From the NCBI GenBank assembly GCA_965246745.1, contig OZ251980.1, positions 1-64,000 on the forward strand: a DNA stretch of 64,000 bases, in the 5' to 3' direction. Made by a program: the position numbers and the translations under genes. Below are positions 40,079-49,379 of this stretch, piece after piece. Origin of the DNA: JANXMY01 sp965246745. Its GTDB lineage: Bacteria; Armatimonadota; Armatimonadia; Armatimonadales; Capsulimonadaceae. The notes beneath the pieces were generated by a model, which saw only the letters and a program-made list of their open reading frames with translations, was not told where the DNA came from and ran no database searches. The stretch's first letter is position 1, and each line of letters begins with the position of its first letter.

Positions 40079-40984
40079 CCGCACGGCCCGGAACAAAATA
40101 TCTGCCAGCGTCAGCAAAAACAGCCCCGCGCTGAGGTAGCCGTTCAGCGTGAAAAACGCCATATTCAGCCGCGACAGGTCGTTCGGCTTGACCAGCGACT
40201 GCTCCCAGGCGACGACCCCGGCGGCCAGGCCCACGGCAGCGAAATACACGATCCCCAAATGCGCCGACAGCCCGGCCATTACCAGCAGGCCGACCATAAC
40301 CGCATGGGCGAGTCGTGAGACGACCAGCGCTCCGGCATTCCCCAGCAGGGCCGGCATCGAACGAAGCCCGTTCGCCCGGTCGAACTCCGTGTCCTGAAGC
40401 GCATACAAAATATCAAAGCCGAACAGCCAGAAAACCACCGCCCCGCCGAGCCAGAGCGCGGGCGGATCAATCCGGCCGGTGACGGCAATCCAGGCCCCCA
40501 CCGGCGCGACTGCCATTGCCAGGCCGAGAAAGAAGTGCGCGAAGGCCGTGAAGCGCTTGGTGTACGAGTAGCCCAGGGCGAGAAAAAGCGCGGCGGGGGA
40601 CAGCGCCAGCGCCAGCGGATTAAGCATCGCCGCCGCAAAAACCAGCAGCAGCGCGGCGGCCGCAGTGAACGCCGCAACTTGGGGCACCGACAGCAGCCCG
40701 GCGGGAATGGCCCGAGTCGCCGTCCGAGGGTTCAGCGCGTCAAACTTTCGGTCCACAATGCGGTTAAACGCCATTGCCGCCGAGCGTGCGCCGACCATCG
40801 CCAGCAGTATCCAGGGCAGCTTGCGGGCCAGCCCGAGCCAGTCGTGGTGCCCGGCGATAACGGCGGCCATCAAGGCGAACGGCAGCATAAACACCGTGTG
40901 CTCGAACTTGATCATTTCCAGGATGATTTTGGTCTGCCTCACGCCTGCCGCGAGTGGGTTTTGCCGCGCTTCGATTGCCGCCAT
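40073..40984 (-). CDS. mqnP: UbiA-family prenyltransferase, probably MqnP
   Basis: 303 aa with about nine membrane segments. The first Asp-rich motif NRIVDRKFDALN and the second (YALQDTEFDRANG) are present. The family attaches a polyprenyl chain to an aromatic acid. Because mqnA is a neighbour and menG plus a prenyl synthase are in the window, a futalosine-pathway role is more likely than ubiquinone. The promoter TTGCAA-N18-TACAAT lies at 41005-41034. Confidence 0.82.
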   Translation of the reverse strand: MAAIEARQNPLAAGVRQTKIILEMIKFEHTVFMLPFALMAAVIAGHHDWLGLARKLPWILLAMVGARSAAMAFNRIVDRKFDALNPRTATRAIPAGLLSVPQVAAFTAAAALLLVFAAAMLNPLALALSPAALFLALGYSYTKRFTAFAHFFLGLAMAVAPVGAWIAVTGRIDPPALWLGGAVVFWLFGFDILYALQDTEFDRANGLRSMPALLGNAGALVVSRLAHAVMVGLLVMAGLSAHLGIVYFAAVGLAAGVVAWEQSLVKPNDLSRLNMAFFTLNGYLSAGLFLLTLADILFRAVRL

Positions 40985-41004
40985 TTCCAGTTACCTCTGC
41001 ATAC

Positions 41005-41034
41005 ATTGTACCCATCCCCTGCCGGACATTGCAA
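41005..41034 (-). promoter_or_regulatory. mqnP promoter
   Basis: Minus strand TTGCAA (41034-41029), 18-base spacer, TACAAT (41010-41005), about 20 bases before ATG 40984. Confidence 0.5.
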
Positions 41035-41114
41035 CTTTTTTCACAATGTCGCCGACGCGCTAAGTATCTGGTAGAATAATAGAACACTGCTCACCGAAGG
41101 GAAGGAGTAAAAGA

Positions 41115-41366
41115 ATGCCGTTTTTGACTGACACGAAATTTGCTCGCGCCGTGAGGGACTCTTATGGGCGCTATGTCGAGACATTTGAGAGCGATCACCA
41201 TCAAGTCCGCGCCGACGTTTTTCAGCAGGGCGAATGGCTTGTGGCTCACGTTTCGTTTCCGACCGGGCTGGACATTGGGCGCGTCGAAGATAAGTATCTT
41301 GCCGAGCTTCATTCTTTCGCCGACAAAAAAGGCTTTTCAGGAAAGTTCCGTTTGGTCTTTGCCTAG
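41115..41366 (+). CDS. Small protein of unknown function upstream of the HEPN-like gene
   Basis: 83 aa, soluble. AAGGAG lies 8 bases before ATG 41115. The sequence looks like a small alpha/beta domain with no recognised motif. It precedes the HEPN-like gene by 55 bases on the same strand and shares its lower G+C, so the two may be one unit. Confidence 0.6.
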   Translation: MPFLTDTKFARAVRDSYGRYVETFESDHHQVRADVFQQGEWLVAHVSFPTGLDIGRVEDKYLAELHSFADKKGFSGKFRLVFA

Positions 41367-41421
41367 CCTCGGTGCACCATTTATTCATGTTTCTTTTTGC
41401 ATTTCTAAGGATAGATGGGTT

Positions 41422-42288
41422 ATGCTGGTTCACGTTTCTTTTATGCTGCCGTATCTTTTGCGTCTCCCGAGCGGGCCGTATTCGACTGGGGCAGAAGGAG
41501 GAACAGTTTATCTTCGGGAAGAGTATGTCGCGCAGCAAAATACAAAGCGCACAACTGTTTCCTCCGAGTTCGACGCTCCCGCAGCCCTGGAACTTGAGCG
41601 GCACCTGGCCCTGCAAAACCGCGAAGCGACTTTGCTGCTAAGTCGAACGAACCGCCTGCTGCGCTGGTATCGCGCCGAAGCACAGCAATCTTCCGTTGTT
41701 GAACTGACAAAATCTCAGGCCAGTCCTTTTGTGTTTGTCGAGACAGGCTCGCAGTCCCGCTGGGCAGAAGACCTGCGCTTCGAAGCCGATCCTCCAATAC
41801 TTCCGGCTGTAAGAAGCAGAGGTTCTCTCGCCAGAGCGGTAAAAAACGGTTTGGCAGGGAAAAATGACCCCGAAGTTTCGCGCTTGTTTCTGCTGGATGC
41901 GGAGCAGGCGCGGCGGGACGGGCGTTTTCGCGAGTGTGTGTTGTTTTGCTGGAGCACGATTGATGCGACGTTCAATACGAAGTACGAGAAAATTGTAGAC
42001 GAGGCGCTTTCCGGTGAATGGGCGGCGGGGCGTGAGTCGCTGAAAGACACGCGCTTCGGCATGAAAAACAAGATGACGGCCGTTTTGTTTCTGATGACCG
42101 GGCGGTCCCTGGCCCGTGCAGACGGCGACTTATGGCAGAAGCTTGACGGAAGCTACAAAAAGCGCAACAGCATTATCCATCGGGGCGAAACAGCGCAGGA
42201 AGCTGATGCCGAAGCGGCGCTGACTGTCGCCCGCGCGGTCGTCGCGCTGATGGGGTCTCTTAAGACCCGAACACCAAGCAAGAAATGA
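41422..42288 (+). CDS. HEPN-like protein of unknown function
   Basis: 288 aa. The C-terminal half is helical and contains RNSIIHRG, matching the RX4H active-site motif of HEPN ribonuclease domains, after a DGRFRECVLFCWSTIDATF helix. The N-terminal about 120 residues are unidentified. The start is uncertain; ATG 41422 has AAGGA 12 bases upstream. Composition is less GC-rich than neighbours, suggesting transfer. HEPN domains are common in toxin-antitoxin and phage-defence proteins. Confidence 0.55.
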   Translation: MLVHVSFMLPYLLRLPSGPYSTGAEGGTVYLREEYVAQQNTKRTTVSSEFDAPAALELERHLALQNREATLLLSRTNRLLRWYRAEAQQSSVVELTKSQASPFVFVETGSQSRWAEDLRFEADPPILPAVRSRGSLARAVKNGLAGKNDPEVSRLFLLDAEQARRDGRFRECVLFCWSTIDATFNTKYEKIVDEALSGEWAAGRESLKDTRFGMKNKMTAVLFLMTGRSLARADGDLWQKLDGSYKKRNSIIHRGETAQEADAEAALTVARAVVALMGSLKTRTPSKK

Positions 42289-42297
42289 GATACCTAA

Positions 42298-44094
42298 GTG
42301 ACTTCCGAAATCAAAGACCTCCATGCCGACGCGCATTGGAACTTGGCCGATTTGTTTGCCGGCGTGGATGACCCGAAGCTGGCCGATGCGCTGGCGGCGA
42401 CGCACAGCCGCGCGGAGCGGTTCGAGGCCGAGTACCGAGGCAAAATCGTCTCCGAGAGCTTGACCGCAGAAACGCTCGGAGCGGCGCTGCGGGAATACGA
42501 GCAAATTCAGCAGGAGTCGGCCAAGCCGAGGGCGTTTGCCTCGCTGCTGTTCTCCGGCGACACCGGAGACCCGGCGCGGGGGGCGTTTCTGCAAAAAATG
42601 CGCGAGCAGGGAACGCGGCTGTCCCTGCCGCTGCTGTTTTTTGAGCTGGAGCTGGCCGCCGTCGCGGACGATGTGCTGGCTCCGCTGCTGAACACGCCGG
42701 AGATTGCGCCGTATAAGCACTTTCTCGGCGTCGTGCGGGCCGGACGGCCCCATCTGCTGCCTGAAGCCGAGGAGCGGCTGATGGAAGAGCTGGCGAACAC
42801 CGGCGGGCGGGCGTTCGGGCGGCTGTTCCAGGAAACGGTCTCAAACGCCGTTTTTCGCTGGAACGGACAGGAACTGGGATTGGCGCAGATCACGGCGAAG
42901 TTTATGGACGGCGACCGGGAAGTCCGCCGGACCGCCTCCGAAGCCTTCACGGCAGGGCTGAAAGATCATGCCCGGACACTGACCTATGTGTTCAACACGC
43001 TGCTGCAAGACAAAAGCGTCAAAGACCGCCTGCGGCGGTACGAGACGCCGCAGGCCGCGCGGCATGAGGCCAATGAGCTGGACGAAGCGACCGTGAGTTT
43101 GGTCGTTGAAACCGTGACGCGCAATTATCCGCTGGCCGCCCGCTATTACCACTTAAAGCGCGAGATTTTAGGCGTGGAAACGCTGACTCATTTTGACCGC
43201 TATGCGCCGCTGTTTGAAGCCGAAGACACCATCACTTATCCTGAAGCGCAGGCTATTGTTTTGGACGCGTTCGGCGGGTTCTCGCCGCAGATGCGGGACC
43301 GGGCCGCCGAGTTTTTCGACAAAAACTGGATTGACGCGCCGGCGACCAAAGGCAAAGCGAGCGGGGCGTTCTGCTCGTATGTGACCCCGGACACGCATCC
43401 GTATGTGCTGGTGAACTATCTGGGGCGCATGAAAGATGTGATGACCCTGGCGCACGAGCTGGGCCACGGCGTCCATGCGTCGCTGTCCCGCGAGCAGTCT
43501 TTGCTGAACTTCCACGGCACGCTGCCGCTGGCCGAGCTGGCGTCCACGTTCGGCGAGATGCTGGTCTTTGAGCGGGCGGTGCAGTCGGCGTCCCTGAAAG
43601 ACAAGCTGGCGCTGTACGCCGAGAAGATTGAAGGGGCGTTTGCGACGATCCCGCGCCAAACCGCCATGTACCGTTTTGAGCTGGCAATCCACCGGCACCG
43701 CCGGGAGCAGGGCGAGCTGACCACGGAGCAGTTTGGGGAGTACTGGCAGGCGGAGATGCAGGCGATGTTCGGCGACTCGGTCGTTTTGGGCGACGAGCAT
43801 AAACTCTGGTGGTCGTATATCGGGCATTTTATCGCGTCGCCGTTTTATGTGTATGCGTACTCATTCGGCGAGCTTCTCGTGCTGTCGCTGTATCAGCAGG
43901 CAAAGGTCGGCGGCCCGGCGTTTGCCGAGAAGTACCTAGCGATGCTGGCGCTCGGCGGGAGCTTGACGCCGCAGGAGCTGATGGACCGGGTGGGTGTGGA
44001 TTTGTCCGACCCGCAGTTCTGGCAGGGCGGCTTTGATGTTCTAGCGGAAATGGTCGAAGAGTTCGAGGGGCTTTGGCGGGAGTATAAGGATTAG
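42298..44094 (+). CDS. pepF: Oligoendopeptidase F (M3 metallopeptidase)
   Basis: 598 aa. The zinc motif LAHELGHGVHA (His386, Glu387, His390) and the downstream FGEMLVFERAV with the third ligand Glu are present; length matches PepF. It cleaves short peptides in the cytoplasm. The start is GTG 42298, 9 bases after the HEPN-like gene stop, with a weak ribosome site. It converges with the RND pump gene across a large inverted repeat. Confidence 0.93.
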   Translation: MTSEIKDLHADAHWNLADLFAGVDDPKLADALAATHSRAERFEAEYRGKIVSESLTAETLGAALREYEQIQQESAKPRAFASLLFSGDTGDPARGAFLQKMREQGTRLSLPLLFFELELAAVADDVLAPLLNTPEIAPYKHFLGVVRAGRPHLLPEAEERLMEELANTGGRAFGRLFQETVSNAVFRWNGQELGLAQITAKFMDGDREVRRTASEAFTAGLKDHARTLTYVFNTLLQDKSVKDRLRRYETPQAARHEANELDEATVSLVVETVTRNYPLAARYYHLKREILGVETLTHFDRYAPLFEAEDTITYPEAQAIVLDAFGGFSPQMRDRAAEFFDKNWIDAPATKGKASGAFCSYVTPDTHPYVLVNYLGRMKDVMTLAHELGHGVHASLSREQSLLNFHGTLPLAELASTFGEMLVFERAVQSASLKDKLALYAEKIEGAFATIPRQTAMYRFELAIHRHRREQGELTTEQFGEYWQAEMQAMFGDSVVLGDEHKLWWSYIGHFIASPFYVYAYSFGELLVLSLYQQAKVGGPAFAEKYLAMLALGGSLTPQELMDRVGVDLSDPQFWQGGFDVLAEMVEEFEGLWREYKD

Positions 44095-44095
44095 T

Positions 44096-44276
44096 ACCCC
44101 TCCCGCCCTGCTTCGTTCGTTCCTCACTTCGCGGGGTCCCTCCCCTGTCAGGGAAAGGCAATTCAGATTTAGGCCAGGCGGCGGGGGCACTCGCTGTGGC
44201 CTTCCGAACCTCTCTGGCCCTTCCCTGACAGGGGAGGGACCCCGCGAAGTGAGGAACGAAGCAGGGCGGGAGGGGT
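44096..44276. repeat. Long inverted repeat between convergent pepF and the RND pump gene
   Basis: Left arm 44096-44158 and right arm 44218-44276 are reverse complements apart from a 4-base TTCG duplication in the left arm and single changes near the inner end. The 59-base centre shows no ORF. It begins 1 base after the pepF stop and leaves 18 bases to the pump stop. It is similar in design, not in sequence, to the element at 16022-16190. Confidence 0.9.
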
Positions 44277-44294
44277 TCCTAGCGCGGGAGGGGC

Positions 44295-47200
44295 CTAGTC
44301 CAAAGCCTCTGCGTCGCGGCGGCGCTCGGTCTCGGTGCGGGCGTCCAAATCCGTGCCGCCGTAAGCCAGGGCTTCGGCGGGGATTTGGCGGTGCCAGATG
44401 ACCCGGCCCAGCCAGGTCGAGAAGTTGTCGAACAGGAAGTACGCGCACGGGACGATAATCAGGGTCAGCAGCAGCGACAAAATGATGCCGCCGGTGACGG
44501 CGACGCCGAGCGACTGCCGGAAGCCTGCGCCGCGCCCGAGCGCCAAAGCGGTCGGGAGAGTCGAGACGATAATGGTCAGGGTCGTCATCAAAATCGGGCG
44601 CAGACGGATGGGAGCGGCTTCCAAGATCGCATCGAGCCGCTTGTAGCCGCGCCCCCGCAGCGTGTTGGTGTAGTCCACCAAAAGTATCGCGTTTTTGTTG
44701 ACGATGGCATTGAGGTACACAATGCCGATCATGGCAATCAGTGACAGCGGCTCGTGGGCCACAGTCAGCGCGATGATCGCCCCGGCCCACGCCTGCGGCA
44801 GCGAGAGCATGATGGACAGCGGATAGATCATGTTGTTGAACAGCGCCGCCATCAGCATATACGTCAAAATAATGCCGAGAAAGAACGCCGTCCCGAGATA
44901 GCCGATTTCGCGCCCGATGGTCTTCGACTCGCCGCCGAGCGAGTAAGTGACCTGGCCCAAATCCAGGGTTTTGAGCTTGGCGTCAATCTCCGCCCCGACG
45001 GTTCCCGGCGGGGAGCCGGGGCGCAGGTTAGCGGTGACGGCGATTTTGCGCTGGCGGTTCAAGCGATCAATTTTGACCGGGCCGGAGCCGAGCGTGACAC
45101 TGGCAACGTCGCCGAGATGGACGGGATTGCCGTTCTGGTAGCCGACGATGACACTGGAGATCGCTCGCGGGTTGGAGCGGTCGGCGGCGGCAAGCTGCAC
45201 CCGGATGTAATACTGCTGGCCGTCGGCGGGGTCGCGGTACTGGTACTGCTGGTTGCCGGCGACCGAGTCGGCCAGCGCCTGCGCCACCTGCTGCAAGCTC
45301 AGGCCGAACTCGGGCGCTTTGGTCCGGTCGAGCCGCACTTCCACTTCCGGCTGGGCGTTTTTGAACGAGTTGTCCACGTTGTAGGTGCCGTGGGTATCGG
45401 TCACAATTTTTTGCACCACTTTGGTTGCGGCTTGGAGCTGATTAAAGTCCGGGCCGGTTAAATCCACTTCCAGCGGCGGAGCGCCGCCGCCGAAGCCGCT
45501 GACATTGGCGGGCTGTATCCGCGCCCCGGCAATCCCCTGGGTCAGCTTGGCGATTTGGTCGGCCACTTCCACATCCGAGCGGGTGCGAAGCGGCTCATGC
45601 TTCCAGAACTGCACGCTGTCGAGTATGCTTTTGCGGTCAAACAGCGTTAGGTCCACATGGGCATACTGGGTGCCGGTCGCATTCTGCCCCGGCCCGGCAT
45701 CGCCGACGGTGGTGGTGACAAATTTGGTATCGTGCTTCAGGTCCGCGTTGCTCTGAATGACGCTCTGAATCTGGTCGGTGACGCGCTGGGTAAACGCCAG
45801 CGACGACCCGGCCGGGGCCTGCACCAGCACGGAAACCTGCCCCTGGTCCTGGTCAGGGGCAAACCGGAAGCCGAGATTTTTCCCGAGCAGCCCGAAAATG
45901 GCGAACAAAAACAAGTTGCCCGCCAGCAGCACCAGCACCGGGCCGCGCAGCAGCCAGCCGAAGAACCCGCCGGCGACCCGCGCGGGCAGCCCCGGCGCGG
46001 GGCCGGCGACGCGCTTGTAGCGCGGCACATACGCAAAGGTCAGCGCCCCGCGCAGGACGCGCCGGTAAAAGTCTTCGAATTTGAGGAAGTTTCGGTCGAA
46101 CGCGCCGGCGAACCCGTGGTCGAACTCGTTTTTGTCCCCTTTTTTGTACCACCGGGCCGCCAGCATCGGGGTCAGGGTGAACGACACGAACAGCGAGAAC
46201 AGCGTCGCGAACGCAACAGTGATGCCGAATGAGCGGAAGAACTCGCCGATGACCCCGCCCATAAAGCCGATAGGCAGAAAGACGACAAGGTCCACGCAGG
46301 TCAGCGTGATCGCCGCGTAGCCGATCTCCGAGCGGCCGTTAATCGCCGCTACCTGCGGCTCCTCGCCCATCGCCAGGTGCCGGTTGATGTTTTCCAGCAC
46401 GACAATCGAGTCATCTACCAGAATGCCGACCGCCAGCGACAAGCCGAGCAGCGACAGCGTGTTCAGCGTGAAGCCGAGCGCGTACATCGGAATAAACGTC
46501 GCAATCATCGAAGTCGGGATGGCGATGGCAATGATAATCGTGCCGCGAATGTTGTGCAGAAAAATAAACACAACCAAAATCGCCAGCATCGCGCCGAGCA
46601 CCAGCGAGACGACGACATCGTTGAGGTTGGAATTGACGTTCTCCGATTGGTCGGTCGAGATCGTAAACGTGATGTCCGGCGGCAGAACCGCGCCGAGCTT
46701 TTTGATCTGCTGCTTGACGCTGGCGACGGCCGCCAGCGTGTTGCCGTCGGTGGTTTTCAGCACGTCAATGCCGATGGACGGCTGCCCGTTCAGAAACGAC
46801 TCTTCCGTCTGCTCCGAAGCCGCGTCCTGCACGGTGGCGATGTCGCCGAGGGCAATCACCTGCTGCCCCGACGCCGCGCCGGTCACCGTGCCGCTGCCGT
46901 TCGCCGCTGTGCTGCCGCTTGTCGTGGTTCCGGCGGCCGTGGTTCCGGCGAAGTTCAGCTTCAGATTGCGGATTTCGCTGACGCTGGCGAACTCGCCGAT
47001 CAAGCGGACGTTGTAATACTGGGACCCGGACTGAATAAAGCCGCTGGCGACATTGACATTGGCATTGCCGATGGCCTGGGCGAGCTGGGGAAGGGTGATG
47101 CCGTAAGCGGCCAGCCGGGACGCCGGAACGGACACGCGGATTTCGCGCAGCGCTCCCTGGGCGACCGATACGGTGCCGACATCGGTGCCCTGCTCGAGCG

Positions 47201-47690
47201 CCGGCTGGACAATGCTGGTGGCGAGCGATTGAAGCTGCCGCTCCGGGCGCAGCTTGCTTTGCATCGCAATGTGCATGATCGGCTGCCCGCTGGTATCGGC
47301 TTTAAGCACGGCGGGCGAATCGGACGCCTGCGGCAAGCTTTTCCGAATGGCGTCTACTTTTTGGATCACGTCGGCATCGGCGGTGTCAAGATTGGTGCCG
47401 AAGTAAAACTGCACCGACACGGTGGACACGCCCTGCTGGGAGTAGGAATCGATTTCCTGCACCCCGGAGACGCCCGAAATGGCGTCTTCAATAGGCTTGG
47501 TAATCAGCGTTTCCATTTCCTGCGGGTTGGTGCCGGCGTAGGTGGTCCGCACGGTGACGCGCGGAAAGTCCACTTTCGGGTTCAGCTCGGCAGGCAGCTT
47601 AAAGTAGGCGACGATCCCGAGCACGAGAAACGCGGAAACCATCATCAAAATGACGACGGGGCGGGAGATCGCAAGGCGTGTCAGTCCCAT
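44295..47690 (-). CDS. RND efflux transporter (AcrB/MdtC-like, HAE-1)
   Basis: 1131 aa, longer than the usual 1030-1050. Twelve membrane segments in two halves, with LGLSLAVGILVDDSIVVLENI carrying the paired Asp of proton transfer in TM4 and the C-terminal MIGIVYLNAIVNKNAILLVDY region. Extra length includes a Gly/Thr/Ala-rich insertion near residues 250-275 in the first periplasmic part (TTAAGTTTSGSTAANGSGTV). It is a drug/proton antiporter and the last gene of the AbrB-TolC-MFP-RND operon. Confidence 0.93.
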   Translation of the reverse strand: MGLTRLAISRPVVILMMVSAFLVLGIVAYFKLPAELNPKVDFPRVTVRTTYAGTNPQEMETLITKPIEDAISGVSGVQEIDSYSQQGVSTVSVQFYFGTNLDTADADVIQKVDAIRKSLPQASDSPAVLKADTSGQPIMHIAMQSKLRPERQLQSLATSIVQPALEQGTDVGTVSVAQGALREIRVSVPASRLAAYGITLPQLAQAIGNANVNVASGFIQSGSQYYNVRLIGEFASVSEIRNLKLNFAGTTAAGTTTSGSTAANGSGTVTGAASGQQVIALGDIATVQDAASEQTEESFLNGQPSIGIDVLKTTDGNTLAAVASVKQQIKKLGAVLPPDITFTISTDQSENVNSNLNDVVVSLVLGAMLAILVVFIFLHNIRGTIIIAIAIPTSMIATFIPMYALGFTLNTLSLLGLSLAVGILVDDSIVVLENINRHLAMGEEPQVAAINGRSEIGYAAITLTCVDLVVFLPIGFMGGVIGEFFRSFGITVAFATLFSLFVSFTLTPMLAARWYKKGDKNEFDHGFAGAFDRNFLKFEDFYRRVLRGALTFAYVPRYKRVAGPAPGLPARVAGGFFGWLLRGPVLVLLAGNLFLFAIFGLLGKNLGFRFAPDQDQGQVSVLVQAPAGSSLAFTQRVTDQIQSVIQSNADLKHDTKFVTTTVGDAGPGQNATGTQYAHVDLTLFDRKSILDSVQFWKHEPLRTRSDVEVADQIAKLTQGIAGARIQPANVSGFGGGAPPLEVDLTGPDFNQLQAATKVVQKIVTDTHGTYNVDNSFKNAQPEVEVRLDRTKAPEFGLSLQQVAQALADSVAGNQQYQYRDPADGQQYYIRVQLAAADRSNPRAISSVIVGYQNGNPVHLGDVASVTLGSGPVKIDRLNRQRKIAVTANLRPGSPPGTVGAEIDAKLKTLDLGQVTYSLGGESKTIGREIGYLGTAFFLGIILTYMLMAALFNNMIYPLSIMLSLPQAWAGAIIALTVAHEPLSLIAMIGIVYLNAIVNKNAILLVDYTNTLRGRGYKRLDAILEAAPIRLRPILMTTLTIIVSTLPTALALGRGAGFRQSLGVAVTGGIILSLLLTLIIVPCAYFLFDNFSTWLGRVIWHRQIPAEALAYGGTDLDARTETERRRDAEALD

Positions 47691-47760
47691 AAAAACCTCG
47701 GTATTTCTAACAAGTGACCCCTGTGAGGAACCGGCACTTCCAGTGCCGGTCCTAAAATCT

Positions 47761-49350
47761 TTACTGCGCCGCCGGTTCTACACCGCCGGCGGCAGTGATA
47801 ATCTTGACCGGCTGGCCCGGCAGAAGCTGGCCCTGGCCGACCGTGATCAGCGTGTCGCCGGGCGCAAGGCCCGCCGTGATCTCGGCCTGGGCGGCAGTGA
47901 CGATCCCGACGCCGACTTTGCGGGCGGCAGCTTTTTTGTCCGGGCCGACCACATACACTTGCTGCGGGGGCAGGGCAGTCCCGCCGGTGGCGGTGCCGAT
48001 GCTGGACGCCGCCGCCGCCTCGCTGCTGACCGGCACCAGGGCGCTCACGGGGACGACGACGGCATTGCGGTGAATGGAAGCCAGCAGTGATCCCCGTGCG
48101 AACATGCCGGGGCGCAGCTCCTCGGTCGGGTTCGGCACGGCGACCCGCAGCGTAAACTGCCGGCTGCCGCTCGATGCTGCGGGGTAAACGGCTTTGACGA
48201 CGCCATTGAACTGGCGGCCGGGCAAGGCGTCTACGTTGACGAGCACGGGGTTGCCGACCCCGGTTTTCGAAAAGTCGGTTTCGGAGACGGTCGGTTCATA
48301 ATAGACGGTTTTGACATTGACGATCCGCATCAAGTTCGCGCCGGGGGAAGCGATCTGTCCCGGCTCGACCGTGCGGGCGGCCACAATGCCATCCATCGGC
48401 GACTTGATCTGGGTGTAGGCGACCTGCTGCCGGTCAAAGGCGAGGGTCGCCTGCTGCTGCTGCACGGCGGACCGGGCCTGCTGCAAGGCGGCCTGGGCGG
48501 CGACAATGTCGTCGCGGCGCACCTGCACGGTCTGCTGGTTGGCAATCGCCGTCTGCAAGTTCGCCTGCTGCTGCTGGAGCTGGGCCTGCGCCGCCGCGAT
48601 GTCTTCGGATTGGTTGCCCTGCAACGTCAGCGACAACGACTGCTGCTGGTTGGCGTAGGTCTGCGACTGCACGGAGTAGTTGGTTTGGGCGGTATCAAGG
48701 TCGGCTTTGGCGATGGCCCCCTGCGCGTACAGGCTTTTGTTCCGGTTCAGAATAATCAGGGCGTTGTCCAAATTCGCCTTCGCCAGCAAAAGCTGGCTTT
48801 TGGATTGAAGCACCTGCTGGGGCCGCGAGCCGCCTTTGATCTTTTGGTAATTTTGATTGGCGCTGGCGACCTGGGCGCGGGCCTGCGCGACCGCCGACTT
48901 TGCGGTCTGCACGGCCAGGGTGTAGTTGGTCTGGGCTTGGGAAACTTTGGCGAGGTTCGACGACACATTGGCCTGCGCCTGGGCGACATTGGCCTGGGCG
49001 GCCCGGACATTGGCTTCCAGGTCAGCCGCGTCCTGCTGGACCACGACCTGCCCGGCGCGGACAATCTGGCCTTCGCGGACGACGACGGCCACCACCCGGC
49101 CGGACACGCGGGCGGAAAGCTGAACGTCTTGCAACGCGGCGATGCTGCCGGTGACCGGCACGGCGTCGGCAATCGTGCCGCGTGCGACAGTCTGCACTTC
49201 CACAGGCAGCGGCGCGTTCGGCCCGGCAGCGCCGCCGCCTTTTTTGCCGCCGCCTGCCCCCCCGCCGCCGTCGGCTTTTTTCGGGCCGCACCCGGCGGCT
49301 GAGACCAATAAAATACAGGCGAGTGCCGCTGCGGCACGCTGATAAGTCAT
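47761..49350 (-). CDS. RND periplasmic adaptor (membrane fusion protein)
   Basis: 529 aa, against about 370-400 usual. A signal sequence with a possible lipobox (SAAGC) is followed by a Gly-rich linker, the barrel-sandwich half-motifs (ARVSGRVVAVVVREGQIV; IKSPMDGIVAARTVEPGQ), an unusually long coiled-coil hairpin between them (about 110-305, Gln/Ala-rich with repeats such as AQANVAQAQANV), and beta-barrel/proximal domains. The gene lies 70 bases upstream of the pump gene. Confidence 0.92.
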   Translation of the reverse strand: MTYQRAAAALACILLVSAAGCGPKKADGGGGAGGGKKGGGAAGPNAPLPVEVQTVARGTIADAVPVTGSIAALQDVQLSARVSGRVVAVVVREGQIVRAGQVVVQQDAADLEANVRAAQANVAQAQANVSSNLAKVSQAQTNYTLAVQTAKSAVAQARAQVASANQNYQKIKGGSRPQQVLQSKSQLLLAKANLDNALIILNRNKSLYAQGAIAKADLDTAQTNYSVQSQTYANQQQSLSLTLQGNQSEDIAAAQAQLQQQQANLQTAIANQQTVQVRRDDIVAAQAALQQARSAVQQQQATLAFDRQQVAYTQIKSPMDGIVAARTVEPGQIASPGANLMRIVNVKTVYYEPTVSETDFSKTGVGNPVLVNVDALPGRQFNGVVKAVYPAASSGSRQFTLRVAVPNPTEELRPGMFARGSLLASIHRNAVVVPVSALVPVSSEAAAASSIGTATGGTALPPQQVYVVGPDKKAAARKVGVGIVTAAQAEITAGLAPGDTLITVGQGQLLPGQPVKIITAAGGVEPAAQ

Positions 49351-49379
49351 GCTGTCTTTCCTAAATCTGCACGCCGGCC

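Noticed and set aside
46377..47717. A 446-codon plus-strand frame opposite the RND pump gene
   Set aside because: Antisense to a well-conserved transporter; composition (Arg, His, Gln rich) is that of a shadow frame.
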